Shown: piece by piece, positions 14,570 through 24,517 of the stretch | Layout of the letters: each line of letters starts with the position of its first letter | Position numbering within the stretch: position 1 is the stretch's first letter | Assembly: GCA_013334485.1 (NCBI GenBank) | Contig: JAAXXL010000009.1 | Span: 1 to 58,773, forward strand | Direction of reading: 5' to 3' | DNA length: 58,773 nucleotides | Origin: Chlorobiaceae bacterium | Lineage (GTDB): Bacteria > Bacteroidota > Chlorobiia > Chlorobiales > Chlorobiaceae | Made by a program: the position numbers and the translations under genes | Notes under the pieces: generated by a model | The model's database searches: none | What the model was told of the DNA's origin: nothing | What the model saw: only the letters and a program-made list of their open reading frames with translations

Positions 14570-15364
14570 CTATTTTAAAACCTCTCTTTGCATGCTCTGG
14601 CGGAGTTCAAGAAGGGGTTTGTCGGCCCGATCAACGCGAACGAACCCTCTGCGCGGAAACTCGATGTCGAGGATCACAAATACGGTGAGCGAGACAATCG
14701 CGGCAAAGGCAACGGGATGCAGCCAGTGACGCCTCTGGTTGACCGACATGTTGTAGCCGACGAGCAGGGAGCTGATGAGACTCAATGCAAAAAAGAGCAG
14801 CAGAATGACAAGCGGCGGATGATCAATGGTGGCTGTGGCTCTGGTCGTTGTGATGTCGATCATGCTGTTCAGTGACGCGAGCGCAAGAATGCCGGCATGC
14901 TTCGGCACCTCCGGCCTTTCGCATGCCTTTACCGATTTCTGCCAGATCTCTGCCTGAAGCGCCACGGATTTATTAAAAATGGCCTGTGTACCGGCCTCAT
15001 CTTCCACATTCCTGTAAACAGCCACCCGGGTGTCGAGGTATCGCCGGAAAAGATCCTTCATTTCCGGCCGGATATCCAACGGGAGCAGATCCATGCGGAG
15101 GTAGGCGGTACCAATCGCATTGGCCTCCTCGGTGATCAGTTGACGGCGATGTTCAAACCGGGACTCTGCTCCGGCAAAGGTAAAGGCAATGATCAGTCCG
15201 AGCAGACCGAACACCGCGCTTTCAACCGGGCCGATCCCTTTTGCAAGGCCGTCAGGATTGCGTCTGATCGTTCTCATACCGACACGACGCCCGATTTCAG
15301 TGCTGAGCAGCATACCGGTAAACAGGCCGGCAAACAACAGAACTATGATGACGGTAAAAGTCAT
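14570..15364 (-). CDS. Bestrophin-like/DUF4239-type inner-membrane protein
   Basis: A 264-residue membrane protein with a hydrophobic segment at 4-22 (VIIVLLFAGLFTGMLL) and others at about 48-65 (VFGLLGLIIAFTFAGAESRF), 183-203 and 217-233, and a soluble helical stretch between. GPVESAVFGLLGLIIAFTF with a following acidic and basic helix (RRQLITEEANAIGTAYLR) is the pattern of the bestrophin-like/DUF4239 proteins found in many bacteria, whose function is not established. The gene stands alone between hipBA and the adenosine-deaminase-like gene, with 72 bases to the latter. The family assignment is from pattern only. Confidence 0.65.
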   Translation of the reverse strand: MTFTVIIVLLFAGLFTGMLLSTEIGRRVGMRTIRRNPDGLAKGIGPVESAVFGLLGLIIAFTFAGAESRFEHRRQLITEEANAIGTAYLRMDLLPLDIRPEMKDLFRRYLDTRVAVYRNVEDEAGTQAIFNKSVALQAEIWQKSVKACERPEVPKHAGILALASLNSMIDITTTRATATIDHPPLVILLLFFALSLISSLLVGYNMSVNQRRHWLHPVAFAAIVSLTVFVILDIEFPRRGFVRVDRADKPLLELRQSMQREVLK

Positions 15365-15436
15365 AACCGATAAATTTTCGGTTGTTGATCAATCGGCATT
15401 GTCAGCAATTGAGTGCTGAGGTGCTCAACATCCCCG

Positions 15437-16921
15437 TCAATTGCGGCGGGCAAAGTCGGCCATCCGGCTCTCAAATTCTGCGAATTTCTCCTGCAGGAGC
15501 TGCAACCCCCGCTCCTTCTCATCCTTTTCAAGAAAGGAATAGATGATACTGTTGGCAGCAAACTGCTTGACTTCATCGTAGGAGTAGCGGTAACGACCGG
15601 CCAGCAGTACATACTCCTCCGTCAGAGAGTTGCGTGAAACACCGGGATCGTCAGAGGAGATAACAATTGGTACTCCGCTATCGGTATAAAGCCTTATCGG
15701 GTGGGCTTCATCCTTTACGCCAAGAATAAAGTCGTTGCTGGTGAGGTTGATCTCGACAGGAATCCTTTCAGCCTTCATCCGCGTCAGGGTTGAAAGGGCA
15801 TTTGTTTCGTAGGAAATGTCAACCCCGTGGCCGATCCTGTTGGCTCCGGCAACCGAGACGGCTTCAGAAATATGGTACTTCAACTCTTCCGGCATGACCA
15901 TTCCTGTTGTTAACTCTCCGGCATGCATAGATGTTTTGATATGAGGGTACTTCTCCTTCAAGTACCTGAACATCTGCATGTGCAAACGGTAATCACCGAG
16001 AGCAATCGGATCATTCTCCGCGCTGACGATGTTGACTCCGACAACACCTTTATTTTTATTGGCTTCATAGAATGCGGTATAGAGACCGGAGAAGAAAAGT
16101 GATGGTGCAGAGTTTCTGGAAACATAGCTCTGGAATCGCAACGTGAAAGTATCGTCATTAATCCCATTGCTGCTGAACTCTATCAAATCACGATACTGCT
16201 TGACCTTGTTGTAGAAGAGCGTGTCCTGCGAAACACCGGAGAGAAAGCCGTCAAGCAGAGCCCTGAACTCTTTGTTATCGGTATTGATCACGCTGTTTCG
16301 AACCTGAACATCAAAAACCGGATCTGGCTTTTGATAACCGGGAGAGACAAACATAGTTTCGAGGTACTGAACATTTTCATTTTTAGCCCGTTCCTTGAGC
16401 TTCAGCAGCCCCTCCCTGTAGTATTTCCGGTTACCGTTGAAGATTTTTGAAAAGTAAACGAAGGTGTTGAAAAACTGGGCGTCCGGAGGTAGCTGATCGT
16501 GGTAGTGATTGGCATAATCCTTGTCGGACCAGTGCGTAAAGAAATCACTGTACATCAGCTTGTTAGTTCTCAGGTTTTTAACCGAGAGCGTGTCTTTCAG
16601 CTTGTCCGTATCCTTGGGGGTTATAACCGAATAATCACTTTTGCTGATCCAGTACCCCTCCTTCTCTATCCACTCCAGATAATTCTCCGCATAGAGTGAA
16701 CCGGTGAAATGCTGATGAATGTCTCCCCCTTTCGGCATAAGGGTAAAGAAGAGCCGCAGTCCGGCAACATCAGGCTTTGCCGGAGATATCAGCTTCTGAT
16801 AATATGACTTCGTTACAGCGTAGTCGGCAGATACTTTTGGCCTTGCATAGAGCGTTGCCGAAGAGAGCGAAAACATCGAAAGTATAATCAGGAGAACTGA
16901 TTTTCTGTGCATAACCATCAA
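15437..16921 (-). CDS. Exported adenosine-deaminase-like protein
   Basis: The 494-residue product starts with a signal peptide (KSVLLIILSMFSLSSATLYA), so it should act outside the cytoplasm. The mature part carries the adenosine/AMP deaminase metal motifs: HQH at residues 69-71, SMHAGE, NRIGHG and ISSDDPG, plus NLTSNDFIL before the last. These bind zinc and the purine ring in the family, so purine nucleoside deamination in the periplasm is the likely reaction. It is longer than classic Add (about 330-340), like secreted ADGF-type members, with extra sequence between the first and second motifs. A nucleoside scavenging role is inferred. No partner transporter is adjacent. Confidence 0.85.
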   Translation of the reverse strand: MMVMHRKSVLLIILSMFSLSSATLYARPKVSADYAVTKSYYQKLISPAKPDVAGLRLFFTLMPKGGDIHQHFTGSLYAENYLEWIEKEGYWISKSDYSVITPKDTDKLKDTLSVKNLRTNKLMYSDFFTHWSDKDYANHYHDQLPPDAQFFNTFVYFSKIFNGNRKYYREGLLKLKERAKNENVQYLETMFVSPGYQKPDPVFDVQVRNSVINTDNKEFRALLDGFLSGVSQDTLFYNKVKQYRDLIEFSSNGINDDTFTLRFQSYVSRNSAPSLFFSGLYTAFYEANKNKGVVGVNIVSAENDPIALGDYRLHMQMFRYLKEKYPHIKTSMHAGELTTGMVMPEELKYHISEAVSVAGANRIGHGVDISYETNALSTLTRMKAERIPVEINLTSNDFILGVKDEAHPIRLYTDSGVPIVISSDDPGVSRNSLTEEYVLLAGRYRYSYDEVKQFAANSIIYSFLEKDEKERGLQLLQEKFAEFESRMADFARRN

Positions 16922-17017
16922 TTTTGTTTGACGATAAAGTGTACTCTCATGAAACCGGACACAATAATTTACAGATTATTACGCAATCAACCGTCAGAAT
17001 AATCACAGCGCTCAGAT

Positions 17018-19426
17018 TCACCTCTCACCCCTCTCTTTCCACTGCCAGTGCCGGATTTCCGGCATGTCCTCTCCATGCTCATGGATATACTCCTTGTGAG
17101 TGATCAGCATGTCGCGCACATACTGCTTTATATAGGCCGCCCTCTCCCGGAGACGGGGAACCCTCTCCACCACGTCCGCAACCAGATGGAAACGGTCAAG
17201 ATCGTTCATGACCAGCATGTCAAATGGTGTGGTTGTGGTTCCCTCCTCTTTGTAGCCCCTGACATGCAGGTTTTGATGGTTTGTCCGGCGGTATGCCAAC
17301 CGGTGAATCAGCCATGGATAGCCATGATAGGCAAAGATTATTGGCTTGTCGATGGTAAAAATATCATCAAAATCCCTGTCACTCAATCCGTGAGGATGCT
17401 CTTCAGGAGGCTGCAGGGTCATGAGATTAACAACATTGACAACGCGCACCCTGAGATCGGGAAGCTTTTCGCGAAGTATATCGACCGCGGCAAGTGTTTC
17501 GAGTGTGGGGACATCCCCGGCACAAGCCATGACCACGTCAGGCTCACCGTCGGATGAATCATTCGAAGCCCACTCCCAAATACTGATGCCGGAGGCACAG
17601 TGACGGACAGCCGCTTCCATGTCAAGCCACTGCCATTCAGGCTGTTTGCCGACAACTATGACATTAATATAGTTGCGTGACTGCAGGCAGTGATCGGTCA
17701 CCGAAAGGAGCGTATTGGCATCCGGCGGCAGATAGACTCGGATAACACTCGATTTTTTGTTGACGACATGGTCAATAAAGCCGGGATCCTGATGGGAGAA
17801 TCCGTTATGGTCCTGGCGCCAGACGTGGGATGTTAACAGGTAGTTCAGCGAGGCGACAGGCCTGCGCCAGGGAATTTGCGTAGTGGTAATTTTAAGCCAT
17901 TTGGCATGCTGGTTGAACATGGAGTCAATGATATGAATAAAGGCTTCATAGCATGAAAAGAGACCGTGCCTGCCAGTCAGAAGATAGCCTTCAAGCCACC
18001 CCTGGCAGGTATGTTCGGAAAGAATCTCCATAACCCTGCCATCGGGTGAGAGATGCCCGTCATAGGGAAAAACGCTCTCCATCCATGATCGTCCGGTAAC
18101 CTGAAAAAGTGCATCAAGGCGGTTTGAAGCGGTTTCGTCAGGACCGAATACCCGGAAATTCTTTGCAGATTCATTCAGTTTCATGGTATCACGTAAAAAG
18201 GCACCCATGACCATTGTCGCTTCAGCCCTGACCGAACCGGGATAGGCTACGTCAACGGCGTACTCCCGGAAATCCGTCAGCCGCAGCGACTTCAGAAGCA
18301 GTCCGCCGTTTGCATGGGGGTTGTCACCCATACGCTTCTCTCCTTTCGGAACAAGTGCTGCAAGTTCCGGCTGCGGGGCACCGGACGGTGTAAAGAGATC
18401 TTCAGGGTGGTAGCTGTGCATCCACTCTTCAAGGATGCGAAGGTGAGCAGGATTTTCCCGAACCCCTGTAACGGGCAGTTGGTGGGAGCGCCAGAAGTCC
18501 TCGACTTTCAGACCGTCAACCTCCTTCGGGCCTGTCCATCCTTTCGGCGAGCGCAAGACAATCATGGGCCAGTTTGGCCGTTCATGCACGCCCTGCTTGC
18601 GAGCCTCAAACTGGATTTCAGCTATTTCGTCAAGGCATGCATCAAGCGCTGAAGCCATCTTTTGATGCATCGGTTCAGCCTCTGAACCTTCAACAAAGTA
18701 GGGCTTGTAACCATACCCGGTTAACAGGCTTTCCAGCTCATCGTGCGATATGCGGGCCAGAAATGACGGGTTGGCAATTTTATAACCGTTCAGATGCAGA
18801 ATCGGCAGCACCGCGCCATCCCTCGCAGGATTGAGGAATTTGCTGGAGTGCCAGGAAGCCGCAAGAGGACCTGTTTCAGCTTCACCGTCACCGATAACGC
18901 AGGCCGCAACAAGATCGGGATTATCAAAAACCGCACCGAAAGCATGTGAGAGCGAATAGCCGAGTTCACCCCCTTCATGAATGGAACCGGGAATTTCAGG
19001 GGCAACATGACTTGGAATTCCTCCGGGAAATGAAAACTGCCTGAAGAGGTTTTTCATTCCGGCCTCATCCTGCGAAACGTTCGGATAATATTCGCTGTAA
19101 GTACCCTCAAGCCAGACATTGGCAACAATAGCAGGACCTCCGTGGCCAGGCCCGGAAATGTAGATGATATCGAGGTTCCTCTGAAGAATCGCCCGGTTGA
19201 GATGCACGTAGATAAAATTCTGGCCCGGTGTTGTGCCCCAGTGACCCAGCAGACGGGGCTTGATATGTTCGGGCTTCAATGGATAGAGGAGCAGCGGATT
19301 ATCGAGCAGATAAATCTGCCCGACCGCAAGATAGTTCGCCGCCCTCCAGTAGGCGTTAATGGCGTGAAGTTCTCTCCCGGAGAGGGGTGTTGCAAAAGCC
19401 TCCTGTTCTGTCTGGTTGGTCATCAT
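17018..19426 (-). CDS. xfp: Phosphoketolase (xylulose-5-P/fructose-6-P)
   Basis: About 802 residues, the normal phosphoketolase length. Recognisable parts are [18 protein letters not shown] near the start, [36 protein letters not shown] (thiamine diphosphate and metal site), [11 protein letters not shown] and [11 protein letters not shown]. The enzyme splits xylulose 5-phosphate or fructose 6-phosphate with phosphate to acetyl phosphate plus a shorter sugar phosphate. Acetate kinase and a phosphotransacylase follow upstream on the same strand and could convert acetyl phosphate to ATP and acetate, or to acetyl-CoA. A GTG at 19453 extends the frame, but the tandem ATGs at 19426/19423 fit the family start better. 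In a green sulfur bacterium this could serve dark breakdown of stored glycogen, an inference. Confidence 0.95.
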   Translation of the reverse strand: MMTNQTEQEAFATPLSGRELHAINAYWRAANYLAVGQIYLLDNPLLLYPLKPEHIKPRLLGHWGTTPGQNFIYVHLNRAILQRNLDIIYISGPGHGGPAIVANVWLEGTYSEYYPNVSQDEAGMKNLFRQFSFPGGIPSHVAPEIPGSIHEGGELGYSLSHAFGAVFDNPDLVAACVIGDGEAETGPLAASWHSSKFLNPARDGAVLPILHLNGYKIANPSFLARISHDELESLLTGYGYKPYFVEGSEAEPMHQKMASALDACLDEIAEIQFEARKQGVHERPNWPMIVLRSPKGWTGPKEVDGLKVEDFWRSHQLPVTGVRENPAHLRILEEWMHSYHPEDLFTPSGAPQPELAALVPKGEKRMGDNPHANGGLLLKSLRLTDFREYAVDVAYPGSVRAEATMVMGAFLRDTMKLNESAKNFRVFGPDETASNRLDALFQVTGRSWMESVFPYDGHLSPDGRVMEILSEHTCQGWLEGYLLTGRHGLFSCYEAFIHIIDSMFNQHAKWLKITTTQIPWRRPVASLNYLLTSHVWRQDHNGFSHQDPGFIDHVVNKKSSVIRVYLPPDANTLLSVTDHCLQSRNYINVIVVGKQPEWQWLDMEAAVRHCASGISIWEWASNDSSDGEPDVVMACAGDVPTLETLAAVDILREKLPDLRVRVVNVVNLMTLQPPEEHPHGLSDRDFDDIFTIDKPIIFAYHGYPWLIHRLAYRRTNHQNLHVRGYKEEGTTTTPFDMLVMNDLDRFHLVADVVERVPRLRERAAYIKQYVRDMLITHKEYIHEHGEDMPEIRHWQWKERGER

Positions 19427-19493
19427 CGTATCCGTTAGTTTGTTCAGGGTCACTTCACATGGTTACAAACCTCCCCTCTGGAAGGGGATGCTC

Positions 19494-20717
19494 TCAATCC
19501 GCCGTCAGCGTCCGCTCTTTCAGCACCTGCATGGTATGGCGGGCAATCATCAGCTCCTCATTTGTTTTTATAATGCTTATCTCAACAGCTCCATTTTCAT
19601 CCGTCAAGTCAGGCCCCTGCTCCCGATTTTTCGCCTCATTGATCCTGATGCCAAGAAAATCCAGACCGGTGCAGAGGCGACTGCGGATTTCAACTGAATT
19701 TTCACCTATCCCCCCGCTGAATATCAGCCTGTCAAGCCCTCCCAAAACAACGCAAAGAGAGCCGATACTTTTGCGGGCCTGGTAACAGAACAGCTCAACC
19801 GCATTACGTGCAGCAGCATCACCCTGTTCGGCATTCAGCAGTTCGAGCATATCGTCCGTTCGGCCGGAAAGAGCGAGCAGCCCCGAGCGTCGAATCACCA
19901 TCTCATTTATTTCGGCAGGCGTCATCCTCCCCTGCTCAAGCAGAAACAAAATCACTCCGGGGTCAAGATCACCGGTGCGGGTACTCATCACGAGCCCTCC
20001 GGCAGGAGAAAAACCCATTGTGGTCTCGATGCTTTTGCCATCCTTTACGGCAACCATGCTTGCGCCGTGCCCCAGATGGGCAATAATTATTCGCCCCTGC
20101 AGCTTTCCGGGAGCGGCCTCTTTCAGAAGCTCTGAAAGGATATATTCGTAGGAGAGGCCATGAAAGCCGTAACGCCGTACCCCTGCCGTGCGGATGGATT
20201 CCGGCAGTGCATAGAGCCTGGCTACATCGGGCATTGAAGCGTGAAAGGAGGTATCAAAGCAGGCGACCTGCAGGGTACCGGGAAAAAGCTTTTCAAGATG
20301 CCGCAAAGACTTCAAAGCAGGAGGGAGATGCTCCGGCGCAAAAGGCGAAAGCTCCTCAAGTGAGGCGATGAGCTGGTCGGTCACAACCCGGGGTTCCGAG
20401 AAAATGGGGCCGCCATGAACCATGCGATGGCCTATTGCATCAGGCTGGAGAGCTGCAAAGTCCGACTTCAGACGACAGAATACAAATTCACACGCAGCCA
20501 GATGGTCCGGAACCGCAACACGTTCACTTGCCAGAGAGCACCCTGCGGCATCCATGAGCGAGTAGCTGCCGCCGGAGCTGCCGATACGTGTCAGTAAACC
20601 CGAAAAGATCAGCCGCTCCTCTTCGCCAATTTCGAAGAGAGCAAACTTGATACTTGATGAGCCGGTATTGAAAGTCAGAATTCGTTTGTTGAAAAGCATA
20701 TGGCTCCAGGAAAACAT
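19494..20717 (-). CDS. ackA: Acetate kinase
   Basis: The protein has the acetate-kinase pattern: ILTFNTGSSSIKFALF (first phosphate loop), IGHRMVHGG, VACFDTSFHASMP, RRYGFHGLSYEYI, IIIAHLGHGASMVAV, STRTGDLDPG and LIFSGGIGENSVEIR. It interconverts acetyl phosphate plus ADP with acetate plus ATP. It lies between the phosphoketolase and phosphotransacylase genes on one strand and probably shares an operon with them. The start is uncertain: ATG 20717 has a GAGGGG site seven bases upstream, while ATG 20699 gives a protein beginning closer to the family consensus. A further upstream start at 20753 is unlikely. Confidence 0.94.
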   Translation of the reverse strand: MFSWSHMLFNKRILTFNTGSSSIKFALFEIGEEERLIFSGLLTRIGSSGGSYSLMDAAGCSLASERVAVPDHLAACEFVFCRLKSDFAALQPDAIGHRMVHGGPIFSEPRVVTDQLIASLEELSPFAPEHLPPALKSLRHLEKLFPGTLQVACFDTSFHASMPDVARLYALPESIRTAGVRRYGFHGLSYEYILSELLKEAAPGKLQGRIIIAHLGHGASMVAVKDGKSIETTMGFSPAGGLVMSTRTGDLDPGVILFLLEQGRMTPAEINEMVIRRSGLLALSGRTDDMLELLNAEQGDAAARNAVELFCYQARKSIGSLCVVLGGLDRLIFSGGIGENSVEIRSRLCTGLDFLGIRINEAKNREQGPDLTDENGAVEISIIKTNEELMIARHTMQVLKERTLTAD

Positions 20718-20795
20718 GCGCTCGCCCCTCTTGAAGAGCTTGATAACGATCAAAAAAAGAGAGAATCAGCAATTCGGCATGGCAACCGCCTGCTC

Positions 20796-21782
20796 TCATT
20801 TTATACTGCCTTTACGACGGGCATTAACCACTAATACAGCCAGTGCGCAGGAGAGAATCCGTGTGCGCTGGCTGTCTGCCCTGCTGGTAAGAATAATCGG
20901 AACACGTGCGCCCATGACAATTCCGGCTGCATCCGCGTGGTTGATGAAGGTTATCTGTTTTGCAAGGATGTTGCCGGCTTCAATATCGGGAGCAAGCAGA
21001 ATATCCGGATCTCCGGCAACGGCGGAAACGATGCCTTTTTCCAGTGCGGCCTCTTTGCTGACTGCGTTGTCCAGAGCAAGCGGCCCGTCGATAATGCAGC
21101 CGACGATTTGTTGGCGTTCAGCCATTTTGCAAAGTGCAGCCGCGTCCAGTGTGGCCTGCATTTTCGGATTCACGAGTTCAACGGCAGCCAGAACAGCTAT
21201 TTTCGGAAGACGTTTTTCATCACTCAGAGCCCGCCAGACATCAGCAGCATTGCGGCAGATATCAGCCTTGGCGGCAAGATCGGGCTCAATATTGACTACG
21301 GCATCGGTAATGATCAGCCACTTATGATACCCGGCGGTATCCATGACATAAGAGTGCGAGAGTCGCCTCCCGGTTCGCAGGCCGGAAGTTGAAGCTACAA
21401 CAGGATAGAGCATCTCCTCTGTATGCAGTGAACCCTTCATGATTGCTTCAACGCTTCCTGCTGCGGCTAATTCAACTGCCTTCTGTGCAGCGGCATGACT
21501 GTGCTTGACGTCTACAAGCTGCCAGTTGGAAATATCAATACCGGCTCTTGCCGCAACGGCACGAATGCGAACGAGAGGGCCTACCAGAACCGGGATAATC
21601 AGGTTTTCCTGTACGGCCGTCACAATCGAGCTGAGAACCAGCTCATCGACCGGATGGACAACTGCCGTAATGATGGGATCCAATTCCGCACAGGCCTTCA
21701 GCACTGCATGGTAGCGGTCATGGGAGTGAACCTGTATTTCGGGCGGTTCATCACTTGCATACATATGAAGGGTATCGGTCAT
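20796..21782 (-). CDS. Phosphate acetyl/butyryltransferase family enzyme
   Basis: A 328-residue member of the PTA/PTB family, with IPVLVGPLVRIRAVAARAGIDI near the N terminus, EAIMKGSLHTEEML, RRLSHSYVMDT, LIITDAVVNIEPDL, IDGPLALDNAVSKEAA and DILLAPDIEAGNILAKQ. These blocks are shared by phosphate butyryltransferase and by the short phosphotransacetylase type that exchange CoA for phosphate on an acyl group. Substrate length cannot be set by eye; beside phosphoketolase and acetate kinase, acetyl phosphate to acetyl-CoA is the likeliest reaction. It is 79 bases upstream of ackA on the same strand. Sometimes annotated as bifunctional enoyl-CoA hydratase/PTA, but no hydratase domain is present here. 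Confidence 0.87.
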   Translation of the reverse strand: MTDTLHMYASDEPPEIQVHSHDRYHAVLKACAELDPIITAVVHPVDELVLSSIVTAVQENLIIPVLVGPLVRIRAVAARAGIDISNWQLVDVKHSHAAAQKAVELAAAGSVEAIMKGSLHTEEMLYPVVASTSGLRTGRRLSHSYVMDTAGYHKWLIITDAVVNIEPDLAAKADICRNAADVWRALSDEKRLPKIAVLAAVELVNPKMQATLDAAALCKMAERQQIVGCIIDGPLALDNAVSKEAALEKGIVSAVAGDPDILLAPDIEAGNILAKQITFINHADAAGIVMGARVPIILTSRADSQRTRILSCALAVLVVNARRKGSIK

Positions 21783-21857
21783 AAATTATGCTGTAGTTCC
21801 GGATTTAAAAATACGTCCTGCATCACCTGTAACGGCCATGAAACAACAGTTCTCATC

Positions 21858-22427
21858 TCAGAGCGACGGAACATGAAGTTTTACCCAGGCCGTATACCTC
21901 TCCATCCAGCACTGCAGAAACTGACGGCTCCCCTCTCCGATATTGCCCTTTTCATCAAAGAGAGATTCCTTTAGCTGAATGAACCCTTCCGGCTGAGCAA
22001 GGGTCGGCATATCCAGAGCCGCCAGAATGTTGCGCAGATGCTGCTGCGCCATTGCCGTACCGGAGGCACCGGGAGAGATACCCATAATACCTGCAGGCTT
22101 GCCCGGCCATGAACTCTGCCCATGGGGTCGCGAAGCATGGTCAAGGGCGTTTTTAAGCACACCGGGAATTGAGCGGTTGTACTCGGGAGTAATAAAAAGA
22201 AGGCCGTGGGCCTCCCGTATTTTTGCTTTGAAGCGCAAAACAGAATCCGCCTGCAGAGCGTCATCGTCCTGATTGTAGAGCGGCAGATCACCGATCCCGA
22301 CCTCACTGAAGGTGAACTCCGCAGGTGCAAGCCTGACGAGCGCATCAGCCAGTTGACGATTGAAAGAGTTTTTTCTCAAGCTCCCGATCACAAGCGCAAT
22401 TTTGTACTTTTTCATGCTCCTCTGCAT
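21858..22427 (-). CDS. NADPH-dependent FMN reductase (chromate-reductase-like)
   Basis: The 189-residue flavodoxin-fold protein shows ALVIGSLRKNSFNRQLADAL (phosphate loop of the FMN site), LLFITPEYNRSIPGVLKNAL and PAGIMGISPGASGTAMAQ, the three signature blocks of the YieF/ChrR-type FMN reductases. These enzymes reduce quinones or metals using NAD(P)H. It precedes the phosphotransacylase gene by 75 bases on the same strand and may be read with that cluster. ATG 22427 has AGGA eight bases upstream; the ATG at 22415 has its AGGAG too close to serve, so 22427 is kept. The physiological substrate is unknown. Confidence 0.9.
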   Translation of the reverse strand: MQRSMKKYKIALVIGSLRKNSFNRQLADALVRLAPAEFTFSEVGIGDLPLYNQDDDALQADSVLRFKAKIREAHGLLFITPEYNRSIPGVLKNALDHASRPHGQSSWPGKPAGIMGISPGASGTAMAQQHLRNILAALDMPTLAQPEGFIQLKESLFDEKGNIGEGSRQFLQCWMERYTAWVKLHVPSL

Positions 22428-22798
22428 TTTACGTTATCCTGCAAGCCCGTTCTGAAATCCAGTTTCCATCCGATTACCCGCCCTTGCTGAACTGAAAACA
22501 TGGACTGCATTCGGAGGTCCATCTCCAAAAAAAACAGCCGGCATAACCATCCTGTGGCCTTTACTCCTGTTGTTAATGATCACGTGTTCTTAACAACACG
22601 AAATAACCCGCATTGATTCCTCTGATTGAGAAGAACCATGTGTAATGGAATAAATATTCAGAAGAGAGCAGAAAGTGGCCAGAGATGAAGCGCTTCGTCA
22701 TCCTGCCGGACATCAGATTATATATCTCTCTGCGTCGGCAATTTGTTAGGCAAAATGATGGTTATAGTGACATATCAGTCACCTGTAAATATCGACTC
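22428..22798. other. Divergent promoter region between FMN reductase and korA
   Basis: About 370 bases between two oppositely transcribed units, so it should hold both promoters. The korA frame stays open back to 22685, but the added residues do not resemble the family and the sequence looks non-coding. I see no clear operator palindrome, riboswitch or repeat. Confidence 0.45.
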
Positions 22799-24517
22799 AT
22801 GTATCACTATTTGCACGATATCTCCATGGTATTCGCCGGAGAGGCCGGACAGGGGCTTCAGACCGTTACGGAAACACTTCTCCGGATTCTTGAAAAGAGC
22901 GGCTACAATCTCTTCTCCTGTACAGAGTACATGTCACGAATTCGTGGAGGGTGCAACACCACGGAAATCAGGATAACAGATAACAACTGCACCGCTTATC
23001 TCAAGCGCATTGACATGCTCTTTGCCCTCTCCCCTCTTTCGGTTGAACACCTGCAGAGCCGGATCACAAACGGGACACTGATATTTGCTGAAAAATCGGA
23101 GTTCACCGGGAGATGGAAAGCTGAGTACATAGATACACCTTTCAAAAAATTTGCCATTGAAACAGGAAGCCCTGTTTTTGCAAATACGGTGGCCGCAGGG
23201 ACCGTACTCGGTATCATCGGCATTCCAATTGAGCGCCTGACCGATTACCTGCGAGAACAGTTTGCCGCAAAGGGAGCAGATATTGCTTCGAAAAACTGCA
23301 CAGCAGCAGAGCTCGGTTACAATTTCGGACGCGAAAAAACTGCGGATAAATCGATTCTGCTTCCATCTCAAGGCACAAATGAACCTGCAGAACGCCTTCT
23401 TATGGACGGCAATGCAGCACTCGGTATCAGCGCAATCGCCGCCGGCTGTAACTTCATAAGCTCCTACCCGATGTCTCCCGGAACCTCACTGCTCACCTTT
23501 CTGGCAGCCAAATCGAAAACATTTGGCGTTATTGTTGATCAGGCGGAGGATGAAATTGCCGCAATCAATGCCGGGATAGGTGCATCCTACGCCGGAGCAA
23601 GAGCTGTTGTCTCTACTTCAGGCGGAGGGTTTGCCCTGATGCAGGAGGGGGTCAGCCTTGCAGGCATGCTCGAGACTCCAATTGTAATCCATATCGGTCA
23701 GAGGCCCGGACCAGCAACCGGTCTGCCGACCCGCACGGAACAGGGTGATCTCAACCTTGCACTCTATGCAGGCCACGGCGATTTCGCAAGGGCCATTCTT
23801 GCGCCCGGCACCCTTGAAGAACTTATTGAATCGATGCAGCAAGCCTTCAGGCTCGCCCACCGCTTCCAGATTCCCGTGATTGTGCTGACCGACCAGTACC
23901 TGCTTGATGCCATCACCACTATTGAGCGAAAGAGTATTAAAAGGCTTCCTTTCAAAAGTTCAATCATAAAAACAAAAGCTGACTACCAGCGCTTTGCTTT
24001 CACCGTTAACGGCCTGAGTCCACGGGGAGTTCCCGGATATGGTGAAGGTCGTGTTCGCGTGGATTCCGATGAACATGATGAAAACGGCCTCATTACGGAG
24101 AGCTTTGCAATTCGGCGGCAAATGGTTGAAAAGCGGCTGAAACGAAAGAGTGCCCTCTCTGAATCGGCACTCATGCCCTCAATAATCGGCAGCATCAACG
24201 AGGCGGCCACAGTGGTGATTGCCTGGGGGTCAAACCGGGGTGTGCTTGAAGAGGCGCTCGACATAATCGGCAGCAAAAAACTTGCAGGTCTCCATTTTGC
24301 ACAACTCTTCCCGCTCAATCCAAAATTAAAGCCGCTGCTTGAAAAGAGAAAAATCGTGGTCATGGAAAACAATGCTACCGGCCAGTTTGCCGATCTGCTC
24401 TCGCTTCAGACCGGCCTGAGCATAGCAAAGCGGATAGTAAAAGCTACGGGTGAGCCATTCAGTGTAGAGGAGGTAGTGCATGCCTTAAAGACAAAAATCA
24501 ACCATGATCATGAATAA
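22799..24517 (+). CDS. korA: 2-oxoacid:ferredoxin oxidoreductase, fused gamma-alpha subunit
   Basis: From ATG 22799 the protein has 572 residues. The first 190 form a gamma domain (VFAGEAGQGLQTV, RIRGGCN), followed by the alpha domain with GNAALGISAIAAGCNFISSYPMSPGTS, VDQAEDEIAAINAGIGASYAG and PGPATGLPTRTEQGDL. This gamma-alpha fusion is the KorA type. With KorB it oxidises 2-oxoglutarate or another 2-oxoacid to the acyl-CoA with reduction of ferredoxin, or in green sulfur bacteria carboxylates succinyl-CoA in the reductive TCA cycle. The gene overlaps korB by 14 bases. It lies divergent from the acetyl-phosphate genes. Whether it is the main cycle enzyme or a second paralogue cannot be told here. 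The frame upstream to 22685 is probably untranslated. Confidence 0.92.
   Translation: MYHYLHDISMVFAGEAGQGLQTVTETLLRILEKSGYNLFSCTEYMSRIRGGCNTTEIRITDNNCTAYLKRIDMLFALSPLSVEHLQSRITNGTLIFAEKSEFTGRWKAEYIDTPFKKFAIETGSPVFANTVAAGTVLGIIGIPIERLTDYLREQFAAKGADIASKNCTAAELGYNFGREKTADKSILLPSQGTNEPAERLLMDGNAALGISAIAAGCNFISSYPMSPGTSLLTFLAAKSKTFGVIVDQAEDEIAAINAGIGASYAGARAVVSTSGGGFALMQEGVSLAGMLETPIVIHIGQRPGPATGLPTRTEQGDLNLALYAGHGDFARAILAPGTLEELIESMQQAFRLAHRFQIPVIVLTDQYLLDAITTIERKSIKRLPFKSSIIKTKADYQRFAFTVNGLSPRGVPGYGEGRVRVDSDEHDENGLITESFAIRRQMVEKRLKRKSALSESALMPSIIGSINEAATVVIAWGSNRGVLEEALDIIGSKKLAGLHFAQLFPLNPKLKPLLEKRKIVVMENNATGQFADLLSLQTGLSIAKRIVKATGEPFSVEEVVHALKTKINHDHE

Noticed and set aside
22685-22798. N-terminal extension of korA
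   Set aside because: The 38 added residues do not match the family start and no Shine-Dalgarno precedes the upstream ATG; the frame is probably open by chance.
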